A stretch of DNA of 64,000 bases from Pieris napi (Eukaryota > Arthropoda > Insecta > Lepidoptera > Pieridae), in the NCBI RefSeq assembly GCF_905475465.1, contig NW_025920862.1, forward strand, positions 62,001-126,000, written 5' to 3'. The notes beneath the pieces are model-generated. The model was not told the origin of the DNA. It worked only from the letters and a program-made list of their open reading frames with translations, and did no database searches. Position numbers and translations under genes: made by a program. Positions 31,989 through 42,073 of this stretch are shown piece after piece (within the stretch, counting starts at the first letter, position 1; every line of letters begins with the position of its first letter).

Positions 31989-32711
31989 TCAGTTCTTTAC
32001 AATCTTCCTGGTTCGAGATTTTAACTTGGGTGATGTTACCTTAGAATCGTTAGTAGATGGGGGAATGCTTGCAGGAGCCGTACCAACATCATTCATTGAA
32101 TTGACACGGCGACGCTCACCGTTAGCCCCAATAGCATATATGTGGCCATTCCTCGTCCAACACTTGCTGATTCCGAAATGCCTTCTTGCAGCCATAAACA
32201 AATTATGCCTGGTTTTGGTCAGGAACTCAGATATGGTGATGCCGGTCCCCTTTAAGCCAGACTTAGCCAACCAAATTTTGTCCTTGTCACAGTGTTCCCT
32301 TAGCTTAATTAGTACAGGGCGAGGCTTATCATCACGTTTTATGCCCACTCTGTGACACCGACTAAAACTAGCTTCACTTACATTAGGGCATTTGAGCAGA
32401 ACGGATAACATGTTAGCAATTGTCCCTGGGTTCTCATCCTTAGACTCATTTATGCCATGCAACAACAAACACTTACGCCTGCTGCGCATTTCCTGCTCCT
32501 CTTGCACTTTAAAAAGAATTTCCATTTGAGCCTGGAGATTCTTGAGACAGAACAGTTCTGAGCTTTTGAATGCCTCAAACTCCCTAGTTAGTGGTGTTTG
32601 CTCGAGAGATGGAGACCTTTCCTGAGCTGCCGAGAGCCGCTGCTGGAACTCATCCATTTTGGAGGACACCATTACAGACACATCCATCAATGACTTTTTT
32701 AGTTCTTCCAT
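31989..32711 (-). CDS. LINE ORF1 protein (coiled coil plus RRM-like)
   Basis: 240 residues from ATG at 32711. An N-terminal helical, Glu/Gln-rich segment (residues 1-80) is likely coiled coil. A central RNA-binding part (RRKCLLLHGINES, FSRCHRVG, PRPVLIKLREHCDKDKIW) resembles the RRM of insect LINE ORF1 proteins, and a basic tail follows. It should bind element RNA as a chaperone. The frame is intact. It is separated from ORF2 by ~740 bases, unusually far. Confidence 0.75.
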   Translation of the reverse strand: MEELKKSLMDVSVMVSSKMDEFQQRLSAAQERSPSLEQTPLTREFEAFKSSELFCLKNLQAQMEILFKVQEEQEMRSRRKCLLLHGINESKDENPGTIANMLSVLLKCPNVSEASFSRCHRVGIKRDDKPRPVLIKLREHCDKDKIWLAKSGLKGTGITISEFLTKTRHNLFMAARRHFGISKCWTRNGHIYAIGANGERRRVNSMNDVGTAPASIPPSTNDSKVTSPKLKSRTRKIVKN

Positions 32712-33302
32712 AATAATTGAATAGGTTGTTGAGAAATAAAAGTTGAAGGTAGTTTACAACAAGAAAATTCTACTTTGGGATAATTATTGTTATCAGAAGG
32801 ATATAATTAAGGAAAAATTAGCGATTCATATGCAATATAACACTAGTACATCACTAACAGTGTAAGAAATATAATTTGAGTTAAAAAACTATTTTTAATT
32901 AGCACAAAACACAGAGATACACCAATACGTGTTTACACTACCCACACAATTTTTCGTATCTCTACTTCTACATAATATTCATGATAATCAATATGAAAAA
33001 AAATATTTTTTTCTAAATCATCATATAATCGTTTTTTTATTAATACAAGATATTTATTGATTTGCAAAAAAAAAATTCCCGCCATTTGTTGATAATTTTT
33101 TTTTAACATTACATGGATTTTTAAGTTTTTGTCTAAGTAAAAAAATTGTTATAAACAAAGTATAAATATTTTTTTTAACTTTTATGGCACGATCTTGTTA
33201 AGTATGTATGTAAGAAAGGCTCTACGAAGCGAAATATTTTTACGACCATTATTTAAACATTTTTTTTCACTTACAATTAAGACGGTTGTTCGAGAAAATT
33301 TC

Positions 33303-33820
33303 GTTAGTTAACAATTATTTAACTTGTTGAAAAATTAACTTTAAGTAAAATTTTCAACGGGAATAAATTAATTATAGTGTTCAGAACACACCATAATTTT
33401 TTCAAATTTAAAAAAAAATATTCAATACCTTAAATAAATTAATTAATGTGCCGTAGTCGCTTTTGACGCCACGCGCGAATCCTAAAAATGTCACCCGCAG
33501 ACCTATTTTCAGCGTTAAATTAAAATTATAAATAATGGAAAAAGAGTTCCGGGGCTATGAGTTTTTTATTGAAAATTTCCTCTTCTTTCAGAATCTTTAT
33601 TTGAAATTTCTTAAATATTAATAGTTTATTAAATATTGGCAAAAAACTAAATGCCATTTTTTTTTCATCTTTAATTGTCTATAACTTTTGCAATTTTTTA
33701 TGTGCTAATACACGCTTTTAGCACATTTTTCTAGGCGTCATTCCGGTTCCAATGAGCTATCGCACATAATTTTAAGAGCAGTATCTCTATTTTGTTCCAT
33801 TTTCAACTTGTCGACTAGAC
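33303..33820 (-). repeat. Right ~520-bp inverted repeat
   Basis: Reverse complement of 26994-27514; see that entry. Confidence 0.85.
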
Positions 33821-34579
33821 TACAAGCATACTTATCGTAAGTAAAACATCAAATCATTTTTTGAAGCGGCCAAGACTCAATGGCAATTTTAAAGTAAGTG
33901 CAGACACTACACACACGAATATATTGTTAAAACATTAACGATTTCGCGTTAACCGTCGCAGTAAACTGACGACATAATTGCTCTAAACTTGAATAACTTA
34001 GTGAATGTTAATACTCGTACTTTTTATTTCGTCGAAACAAATATTGTGTTAGACATAGAAGAAAATAACCTTCCTAACATTGCAGCTGCGTAATACATTA
34101 GATATTTACAGACAAGGCCATAAGGTTATGGAGGGAGTAGTGAAGGGTTAACTGGTTTGTGAGGGGGAGTGGGGATGAAGCGAATATGTACAGCCTTACG
34201 CCGACGTGTTCCCCTTATCACTAACTACCTAGTTGATCCCGCTAACATACACTGCCGCTCGCGCTACTTCAGGCTACTAACGCGACGCTAAGCCGTTTAC
34301 TCTAACCAGTTACACAATACATCAGCCCCAACTCTAAAACATGTCATTTACTTTGCAATCATTACTTAACCAATTGGGACTTTGAAGAATTTCAAAAGAC
34401 AGCCAGATTGAAGACTTCGTGCAAACCTCACAAAATAACTTTTAAGTGAATTAAGTTTATAAAGGGGACAGACACTAAACTCTTTGGAGCTGTAGTACTG
34501 TATAAATATTCATTAACAATTGTTTAGAGGACCCAAAGTGGGACCGAATTAGACGATGGTTCCCTGCAGGTGTTGGGGC
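33821..34579 (-). other. SLO2 3' untranslated/downstream region
   Basis: Follows the SLO2 stop codon. A minus-strand AATAAA (plus tttatt at ~34022) could be the polyadenylation signal, giving a ~560-base 3' UTR. No other feature seen. Confidence 0.4.
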
Positions 34580-35063
34580 TCAGGCGAAGACGGACGCAAC
34601 TCTGTCTTCCAGTGGTGTCACCTCTAGTCTAGCACTTCCTTGCAAAGCCATTTTAATCGCTTCAGTGTCCTGCTCTTGTTGTTGCTGCTGATGTTGTAAC
34701 AGAGAATTGAAATGCGTAATTCCAATTTCCTCGAGACTGCTTTTTCTCCTCCGTGGGCTTGTGCCAAGCCCCTGACGGAGCGATGCTGATCGGCACAACA
34801 TTGCATCATCCACAACTCGCAGAGAGTTTGAGCGACCACGAAAATCTGTGAGGACAGTTGGACTATCTGGTAATGATAGTGAATTAGCTTTTGTGGTACA
34901 GAGTGGCGGTGCCCGCACAGCTGAAAGTGTAGAGCCATGTCGTCCGCTCCCAGCACTTGCTGCTGCGCATATACTTGAACAAAAACTAATGTTCGATTTT
35001 CGTCTGCTATTGTGTCTTTCGAATGTTTTTTGAGCTGCGAATGGAGATGGCCGAACCAAATAT
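34580..35063 (-). CDS. SLO2: SLO2 last coding exon
   Basis: Begins YLVRPSPFAAQKTFERHNSR then RKSNISFCSS, conserved in insect SLO2. A Ser-rich tail and a poly-Gln run precede the stop TGA at 34580-34582. Acceptor tttcag|A. Confidence 0.85.
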
Positions 35064-35157
35064 CTGAAATGCACCAAAGAATCCGTGATCAAATTTTATT
35101 TTACTCTTAAAGTCATAAGGTTACAGGTACATATATTGTATACTTACATGACGTTAC

Positions 35158-35356
35158 ATTACGTCTCCCTCACACAGGTTAAGGTCGCAGCTTGGGTTAA
35201 TAATAACGTAGGAGAGACTGTTCCTCTTCTCACTCACGTCGTCATAGTCAATGACGTTCAGGTTGAGCGACTCCATGCGGGAGCGAACCAGATTTGCAAT
35301 CTCAGCCCGGTCTATCTGTTGCGCGTGGTTGTCTCTTGCCTCGTCGGCTAGACTCG
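35158..35356 (-). CDS. SLO2: SLO2 exon: C-terminal (NSLSYVIINPSCDL)
   Basis: Encodes ADEARDNHAQQIDRAEIANL, VRSRMESLNLNVIDYDDVSE, KRNSLSYVIINPSCDLNLCE GDV. Acceptor attcag|CG, donor TAAT|gtaacg, joins in phase with the last exon. Confidence 0.85.
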
Positions 35357-35953
35357 CTGAATACTGGGAAATAATACTCTTCTATTTTATATTAATGTTC
35401 AATTCATGTTAGTTATAAGCAAATCTACGACAGTGTGTTCACTCGTCTCTGAGTACACACATTGTTGTAGAACGCTTCAAGCACATACGTGCCATGATAT
35501 TATGTGAATATTTTTTCAATCTATAGCCTATCTTCTATAGGGGAATTCTAAATTCTTACAATAAAAAGGTTCAACCTGGAGTCACTGCAAGTATGCCATC
35601 TTTCTAAATGAAGATTTATTATCACGCAAAAATATTGCCGATTAAGCATGCTTGCAGTTACACCAGTCACCGAGGGGCCTCGGCATAAGTGTGTGGGTTA
35701 AACACACACAGTCTAACACTAAACTATGCGGATCTAAAGCCTGCAAAGTGATCGTTTTGGAACCAGTGAGTTTTATACATAACATGATCTAGTACCTGCA
35801 ATACGACTCCGAGTGACTATGGAAGTTATAATTGAAGAGATATATTTAGGGTATGCGTGGAGCCGACCAAGGGGCTGCTATGAGGCAGGGTGTAAAGGTG
35901 AGCGTGCGCGGAGTCCCTAAGCCGGCTCGAGCGTCCAGTTGCGGGGAACTTAC

Positions 35954-36061
35954 CACCGGCGTGCGGTCGCCGTAGCAGCCCGTGAGGCAGCCCGTGGGGG
36001 AGCTGGAACTCGTGTCTCGCGCCCCCCTCGAATCCCCAGACCGCGCCTTGCTCTGCCCACC
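35954..36061 (-). CDS. SLO2: Probable SLO2 exon, Ser/Gly-rich tail segment
   Basis: 36 open codons (GGQSKARSGDSRGARDTSSS ...) between a cagcag acceptor and GTG|gtaagt donor, GC-rich against AT-rich surroundings. Its phase does not match the following exon, so the model is uncertain. Confidence 0.4.
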
Positions 36062-37091
36062 CTGCTGCAACTAGCTGTTCACACTTCTGCCATATACACA
36101 CACCTACACCTGCTCTCAGCAGGAACTCATACACACACACTCACACTGTGATATAACATGGTGATTCATGGAAGCATAATAAGATTTAAATTACAAAATT
36201 ATTTTTGTTGGAAATGAGAGTGACGGTTACGCTCATGCTGTATCTATCCCATCTAGGCCCATCTACAAAATGTTATTTTTTCCAATTCAATATCTATTTA
36301 AGCAACTATTTATGTTTTAATGCTCCATCTAAGTTCGCTTTGAGTCCGTGAAACATGCAAACACTGTTCTCGGTATCTTATGAGTTTAAACGTTTTGTTT
36401 AATATATTCATAATGACCAATCAATGTACAGTTGAAGTATAATCATACAGAGAAGAAAGATGTAAATGTATTATTCGCTACACGATTACACATGTTATCG
36501 TAAGTAGAGAACGTTATGAAAGCTAGGTTTAGAGAACATCTACGCTAGGTGCATGCGAAGGAGCGGGACTGCGACAATCGGTCTGATAACGCAAACAAGA
36601 CGCGCGCGACGCTGACCACACGATCATGACGTGACGCTTCCCAGAGTATATCCCAATAAGTTATTATAGTGATAAACGCAAAAGCAATAGTAGTCACTCA
36701 GCTTGCTTGCTAGCAATGATATATGTAAATACAGGTATCAAGATTAAGCACGTGGATTACACAAAATAAGTTAGATATTGTGAAAAAAGGTAAATTTGAA
36801 TCAATGCTAAACTAATTATAAGAACGCCACAAGTGTAGGCTTGGTTGTACAAAAGTTGACGTGTGTGCCTATGTTTCGAGGAAAAGATAAAAAAGATTTA
36901 TAAAGCCTGAAATACAGTCCAAGGAGAGGAAGATAAAAAGAGATCAGAAATGAAGGGAAGATAGCGGATAGGAAACGGACTGTATTTGAGGAGATTCCAG
37001 TAAATAACCGACTCACCGATGGCCGCGATGGTCGCATTCCCGTCAGTCGTGACCACAACCAACTTGGCGAGCCGCGTGGCGACATACTCAC

Positions 37092-37226
37092 GTGGTGTGA
37101 GGGGTCGGCCAGGCTTGTATCCTGCGTTCTATAGATCCCAATAGGGATTTCGCAAGAAGTCGAGCACAACTTTTGGTATAGTCGGCCATACGTGCGAATC
37201 CACATGTCTCCCTTTCCTATTCTCAT
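37092..37226 (-). CDS. SLO2: SLO2 exon: MRIGKGDMWIRTYGR
   Basis: 45 codons including DMWIRTYGRLYQKLCSTSCE and IPIGIYRTQDTS. Acceptor tgtcag|ATG, donor CAC|gtgagt. A second in-frame GTGAGT at ~37016 could extend it to 70 codons by alternative splicing. Confidence 0.85.
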
Positions 37227-37374
37227 CTGACAATTTAAAAGATTACAATATATTAAGGATCGTTTATTAAAATATGTCAGAGCATTCGCAAAAATATCGC
37301 GTAGCCTGATGGGGATGAATGAAATGGTGGTGTAAATGAAAATGCAGTCGCGTATCGCTAGCGTGAAAGCTTAC

Positions 37375-37554
37375 AGATGTTAGGAAGCCTGAGCCGGGAG
37401 CCTGGTCGACCCCCAGCAGCAGCCGCACGAAGGTGATGACGTAATCTTTGACGAAGGCCTGGTAGAGTAGTGTGTCCAACATGGATGCTGAAAATACGGA
37501 ACCCGCCGCAAAGGGGAGACGGAACATATACGAGATATGAGAACCTCGCTCTTT
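37375..37554 (-). CDS. SLO2: SLO2 exon: RCK2 (FRLPFAAGSVFS)
   Basis: 60 codons: KERGSHISYMFRLPFAAGSV, MLDTLLYQAFVKDYVITFVR, LLLGVDQAPGSGFLTS. Acceptor gagag|AAA chosen because it is the AG that keeps the conserved KMEK-KERG frame; donor TCT|gtaagc. Confidence 0.9.
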
Positions 37555-37758
37555 CTCTCTCAGAAAGGAATTAAATACCTATATATTTTGTGATACAATC
37601 TACTTATTTATAATACTCAGTAAAAACTCATTATTCAATTAAATAGTATATAATATTCTCTGTGGCGTTGGTAACGGCGTCTTGTAAGATTGACTAGTTT
37701 ATAAGTACCTTACTGTTACATAAAAATATTATATGTTAAAAGAGGTCATTGATATTAC

Positions 37759-37870
37759 CTTTTCCATCTTGGAAAGATGCAATGCATATTTATCATGAGC
37801 TCGGAATTGCATAAAACGCATATTTGATGACTGCGACAGTTCTGTTATTGATCTTATCGATGGGAAAAAT
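37759..37870 (-). CDS. SLO2: SLO2 exon: RCK2 (ITELSQSSNMRF), source of the 13.6 kb copy
   Basis: Encodes FFPSIRSITELSQSSNMRFM, QFRAHDKYALHLSKMEK. Acceptor ttgcag|A, donor AAG|gtaata. All but nine bases of it, plus intron, are duplicated in inverted orientation at 13644-13894. Confidence 0.9.
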
Positions 37871-37954
37871 CTGCAAGAATATTATATTAGATTTAACCGT
37901 GGCAAAGGAAAATTCTTGACAATATTATTTAATATTTCCAGATCATGATTTTAC

Positions 37955-38089
37955 TTGAACATGGTCTGCACGGCGACGATGGTATTGCAGTCAGACAAAC
38001 TGTCTTCCTCAGCCGAGTTGGATAATTCTTTGTTTACAACCACTACGTTTTCCGCAAGTGTTATTCCAGCTCTCAGTAGGTCATCCAGC
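37955..38089 (-). CDS. SLO2: SLO2 exon: RCK2 (LDDLLRAG)
   Basis: Encodes LDDLLRAGITLAENVVVVNK and ELSNSAEEDSLSDCNTIVAV QTMF. Acceptor ctgcag|G, donor CAA|gtaaaa. Confidence 0.9.
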
Positions 38090-38168
38090 CTGCAGAAGAC
38101 GAACTTATCTTAATCATGTAATGTAATGGTTAGTCCGTGAAAACTCTACTATCATATAAAAAACTTAC

Positions 38169-38285
38169 GAGTCAATAGATCCCATCATCCAGTAGACAAG
38201 TGGAAAGTAAGATATCGCATCGAGGAACGCGATATCAGGTCTTCGTTCCAGGAGAAGTATGATAGGATTCAACGATGTTTTGGTT
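38169..38285 (-). CDS. SLO2: SLO2 exon: RCK2 (TKTSLNPI)
   Basis: Encodes TKTSLNPIILLLERRPDIAF and LDAISYFPLVYWMMGSIDS. Acceptor acttcag|A, donor CTC|gtaagt. The conserved block that should precede it (start of RCK2) is not present upstream. Confidence 0.85.
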
Positions 38286-38572
38286 CTGAAGTGAGCCTAT
38301 AGCATTATGTTTTGATTACTCCAAAGGTTAGGTTTCAAGCCAGCAAAGTAAATGAATCAAAAGCAAAGCTAGTTTTAAAAATACTCAAAAGGGTGAAATA
38401 CTTAATTTAAAAAGTGATATTTAACTAAAGTGCATCTTTACATTTGTTAAAGCATGCTCAGCATCACAGTAAAATCTAATGATGGAGTTACGTATCAGCG
38501 ATCCCAGCGGACATTTTTAGGTGGACGTAGAAGGTGGGATGGTAGGATGGGGCGTAGGGCAGGCATTCTTAC

Positions 38573-38650
38573 CTGGTAAAGTCATTGCGCCAGGCGGGTG
38601 CCGCGTCGCCGAGTGCCAGCGATGAGAGACTGGATGACGTGGCGTCGTCA
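38573..38650 (-). CDS. SLO2: SLO2 exon: DDATSSSL linker
   Basis: Encodes DDATSSSLSSLALGDAAPAW then RNDFT. Acceptor gctgcag|T and donor CCAG|gtaaga join in phase both with 39508-39665 and with 38169-38285, so skipping of a phase-2/2 exon would keep the frame. Confidence 0.6.
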
Positions 38651-39507
38651 CTGCAGCCGCCGGGACATTGGGACAGACGTGGGGCTTAGGGCTTACAGTA
38701 CACAGTATACACACAATGCACGCATTACTATTGGGGCTGCTACACACTTGCGGACTGACACGCGTTGCGTACTATATCCTATTGTATATCTAATATGTAC
38801 ATTCACTGCGCAGGCAGTGGCATTTTGTAGGTTTAAAAACAATATCGTCATATTAAATCATTGTAACTTAATGCATGCTTATTGACGAAGGTTTGATCTT
38901 TATGAAAAACGTTTGTTAATAAAATCATTCGTTAATATTGATATATAATTTTATGGAAAGCTTAATTTAAGAACATAATTTAATTCAATAAATAAATAAT
39001 AAATGCGTCCATCCAAATGCAAACTGTATTATTATAGTGAATGTGCTTGCTATAACGACAGAGAGTTACCAAAAAGTAGTATTTATTAAAACCCAATTTC
39101 CGATAATCTCAAATAAATGTTGAGTATGAACTCTATATGAGGTAAAGTATGTTAGATATTTTTATAAATATCAGAAATTGGGTACCTCTACTGGTTAGCA
39201 TTGCCAGTTTTAGGCATTTTTAACATCTTGCTGTATTATTCGATTAGTTTAAGATTAACGCGTAGAGAATAGTCAATTAAATAATCCAACAAATGTGCTA
39301 TTAGACAAATATAACACAGTCAATGCCAACTCAATAGTTATTTTTAGTCTTTAAGTAGAAAAATAACTTTTTTTAAACGGTTTTATTTCTATAGTAAAAC
39401 GACGTTACACGAAAATAGAGAAGAAAAATAGAATAAAGAGGATGTTACATGCTTGCGGGTGGCATATGTGGTGGAAGGCGGATGAACAATTGCCTGGTTG
39501 CACTTAC

Positions 39508-39665
39508 GCAATCTTCTCTGAAGGGGTACGCCAGGGCACATTATCCTCTAACTCTTCCTCGCTCATGTCTAGTTCCCTCTCCCTTTCCCGTTCTTCTTCT
39601 GCGATGTTAAAGCTACTGGTCACCATGTCCGGTACTGGTAGAATCGATGGTCGCCTACTCGACGA
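39508..39665 (-). CDS. SLO2: SLO2 exon: RRPS-containing linker
   Basis: Encodes RRPSILPVPDMVTSSFNIAE, an acidic stretch and VPWRTPSEKIA, which resembles the fly linker before RCK2. Donor TTGC|gtaagt. The acceptor (ggtag|TCG) does not match the phase of the previous exon, so a further small exon may be missed. Confidence 0.65.
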
Positions 39666-39719
39666 CTACCTAAAATATCGACTAAACTTGTAAAGATCAC
39701 TGACAGATATGTTTTTTTA

Positions 39720-39800
39720 ATCTTTTTTATGTAATAGGAGGCAAACGGGCAGGAGGCTCATCTGATGTTAAGTGATACCGCCGCCCATGGACAAAACTGC
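39720..39800 (-). mobile_element. CR1-type LINE 3' fragment in a SLO2 intron
   Basis: ttttatgtaataggaggcaa, gaggctcatctgatgttaag and taccgccgcccatgg match the family of 25925-26035. Very short copy. Confidence 0.6.
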
Positions 39801-40038
39801 CTTCAGAAACGCTCAGTTGTGGTACGACCATGGCCACTATCAAGACATAAACACGATAAAAACTATTCATGCATATTCCAATGTCAATTTGGTTTATTAA
39901 AATAGGATCTTAAGTTGTTATAGAACTACGAAAAGAAGGAGTGGGTATGAATGCTATGAAAGGCACGCAATACAAATAAAATAAAGTATCATGATAACTG
40001 GCGTCATTAAAAATATTTGCCAATAGCCACGAACGTAC

Positions 40039-40173
40039 CTCGCCGATGATGAAGAGTGTCCGGACTTAAATAATGATTATCTGTTCTTGGTAGAAGCAAA
40101 TGACTGTCCGTGGCGCTATCTGCGGCTGGTGAATCTTTGAGACCCCCCCTGTGGTCCGACCCGTCACCTTTAT
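40039..40173 (-). CDS. SLO2: SLO2 exon: inter-RCK linker
   Basis: Acceptor tgtatcag|AT joins in phase with the previous exon. Encodes KGDGSDHRGGLKDSP ... HLLLPRTDNHYLSPD, a disordered linker, donor GAG|gtacgt. Assigned from position, phase and splice sites; linker sequence is poorly conserved. Confidence 0.55.
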
Positions 40174-41530
40174 CTGATACAAACACGGTAATGATAAATA
40201 GCCATATCATTTAACTAGTAAAGACAAATTTACAGATACTTAACACAAAATCTATATTGTATTGTTTGCTATGCGGCTGTACGGTACCGAAGTTCAAACC
40301 CGTTTATAATAAGCAACTATCATGAGGGGCTAGGTCATAAAGTTTCATCTTGAATAATGGGACAGTCCTGGCAATGGTTACGTGATATAAAAATATTTTC
40401 TGATCGCGACAGCAAATTAAACGTGAGAAGCCGCACGAACGCAGCCGATTAATGAAAACTGTAGCACGTTCCAAAAAAATATATAGCAGAACATGCCAAT
40501 GAGAAAAATTCATTACAATTAACGTTGAAACGTATTAAATTGAATCATTAACCAAGGGGTTATAAATTAGTGCTGCGAGCATATTTTACTTCAGAATGAA
40601 AGCGAATATAGGTCATAACTTTATTAAAATACGATACATACTGGTTTAAAATTTACGTTTTAATTTTGTCAAACTTTCTACGCATACCTAGGGAAGCCAT
40701 TAAAACCTCTAAATGGCATGCATCTCAATTAATACGACAAATGGACGAACTCCAAAACTTCACGATGAGAATGAAACATGTACATTCCTCGGATATCTTA
40801 CCAGCCAGCTTTAGTAATTTTAAAAATTATTAAATTATAAATTTTAGTGCAAACATCCATAGCATTGCGGACGAAACGAACTACCACAGACTGCTTAGGT
40901 ACTGTAGCAGATCCAGTGATGCCAACTCAGGGATTTTTTCCCAAATTTTGTGGGAATCAAAATGTCTTGAGGGGTTTTCAGGAGGTACATTTATTTAGGG
41001 GGCACTTTATACATTTTTTTTTCTTAAAATACGATCTATACAATTTATATTAAGCCTAGAACCAAACCAAGATACTAAACTAAAAATAACCTCCCACCAT
41101 AAAAATATCAAAAAGCTATAAAACTTCAAAATCGAAATTTTATATGCTTGAATGGTTTTTTTTTGCATATTTGACATTATCTCTCAAACCGAGTGTACAA
41201 TTAAAATTTTGAAGGGTTTTAATCAACATTTAGGGTTATTTGAAGTTGGTTCTAGGAACATTCTGTTGAAGTTAGCATCACTGAGCCGGTCTGGTAACTT
41301 GGTATTAATTCCTTGCATCCGCAATTTGCAACATATACGGTGAGTGAGCTGCTCTTTGTCTGCTGTGCCAATTATGTTTTTATTAGTTTCTAGTGCGCAG
41401 TAGCCGCAATTTTGATGACATCGAGCAACCTGAGTAAAATAAAGTCTAGTAAGTAGGTCGAATGCCAGCCGTATTGCATTCCGGCATCCGTATCCGGCCT
41501 ACTTGCACAGTATCCGACCGTGGCACTCAC

Positions 41531-41940
41531 AGCTAGCAACAGTTAAATTAGCGGATGATACAGTATTGATGCGTGATGGCGATGCATTTGGTGGGGAGGT
41601 CGCGGGAGCTTGTAGAACCACTTGTGGAAGGGCTGATTGAGCCATGTTACTACCGTCTGCTGTTCTGGGCTGGGCCGCGGCCTCCTCGCCGTCTCCGCCC
41701 TTTCTTCTTCCTTCGCTAGAGAGGAGGCTACATGCAGTTTGATCTTTTGTTATCAACGGTTTGCTTTCGGTTTGTTGATCGGAAACTACGAAAGCGGAAT
41801 TCTCTTCTTTTGTTATGCTCATGTAATAGCACGTGTCGCTCGCTTTCATTATGTGTCTCGGTCCCGGGTTCAAAAGTATTGTTTCTTCATAGAATTCTGG
41901 TAATTCGGCTGGACGAACTCCTACCAAAGCCACCCCGTAC
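41531..41940 (-). CDS. SLO2: SLO2 exon: RCK1 end and inter-RCK linker
   Basis: Starts YGVALVGVRPAELPEFYEET, continues LLNPGPRHIMKASDTCYYMS and ITKEENSAFVVSD, the highly conserved RCK1 terminal block. A low-complexity linker follows. Acceptor tttaag|G, donor AGCT|gtgagt. Confidence 0.85.
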
Positions 41941-42011
41941 CTTAAAGAAACAAGGCTTGTAATATCTGATCTAATGCTACTTAAGAAGTAATAATCACAA
42001 AATGTAAGTAC

Positions 42012-42073
42012 TTGCGGTGTGAGTGGAAACTAGCGTAAGTTAAACTTTTTCCTTCATATTCACCGAAGAAACG
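42012..42073 (-). CDS. SLO2: SLO2 exon, 5'-truncated, fused to gag-protease DNA
   Basis: Encodes RFFGEYEGKSLTYASFHSHR, the end of the RCK1 domain, then donor AA|gtactt which joins in phase to the next exon. Immediately upstream, the SLO2 frame meets stops and the sequence becomes the retrotransposon gag-protease ORF. The preceding part of this exon is missing. Confidence 0.8.

Larger units (their letters stand above)
27942..32720 (-). mobile_element. CR1-like (Jockey-superfamily) LINE with ORF1 and ORF2
   Basis: Minus-strand element: ORF1 (32711-31989), a ~740-base AT-rich gap, ORF2 (31246-28292), a ~330-base 3' UTR and a (TAAA)n tail (plus-strand tttatttattta, 27942-27962). The simple-repeat tail and ORF content fit CR1/Daphne/L2-type LINEs. 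No clear target duplication found. It is nested in the long-inverted-repeat unit. Confidence 0.8.
26994..33820. mobile_element. Composite unit with ~520-bp terminal inverted repeats
   Basis: 26994-27514 and 33303-33820 are reverse complements with a few percent differences; both ends are gtctagtcgacaagttg, flanked by TA. Inside are a transposase N-terminal fragment and a CR1-like LINE. It could be a long-TIR (foldback-type) DNA transposon later hit by the LINE. No other complete transposase is seen. Confidence 0.7.

Noticed and set aside
36816..37091. C-terminal extension of the MRIGKGDMW ORF as SLO2 coding
   Set aside because: Beyond the GTGAGT donor at 37091 the reading is not conserved; kept only as a possible alternative donor at ~37016.
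38598..38885. 95-aa plus-strand ORF
   Set aside because: Antisense to the SLO2 linker exon and its intron; no domain.
41637..41962. Plus-strand ORFs over the RCK1-end exon
   Set aside because: Antisense shadows of the conserved SLO2 exon at 41531-41940.
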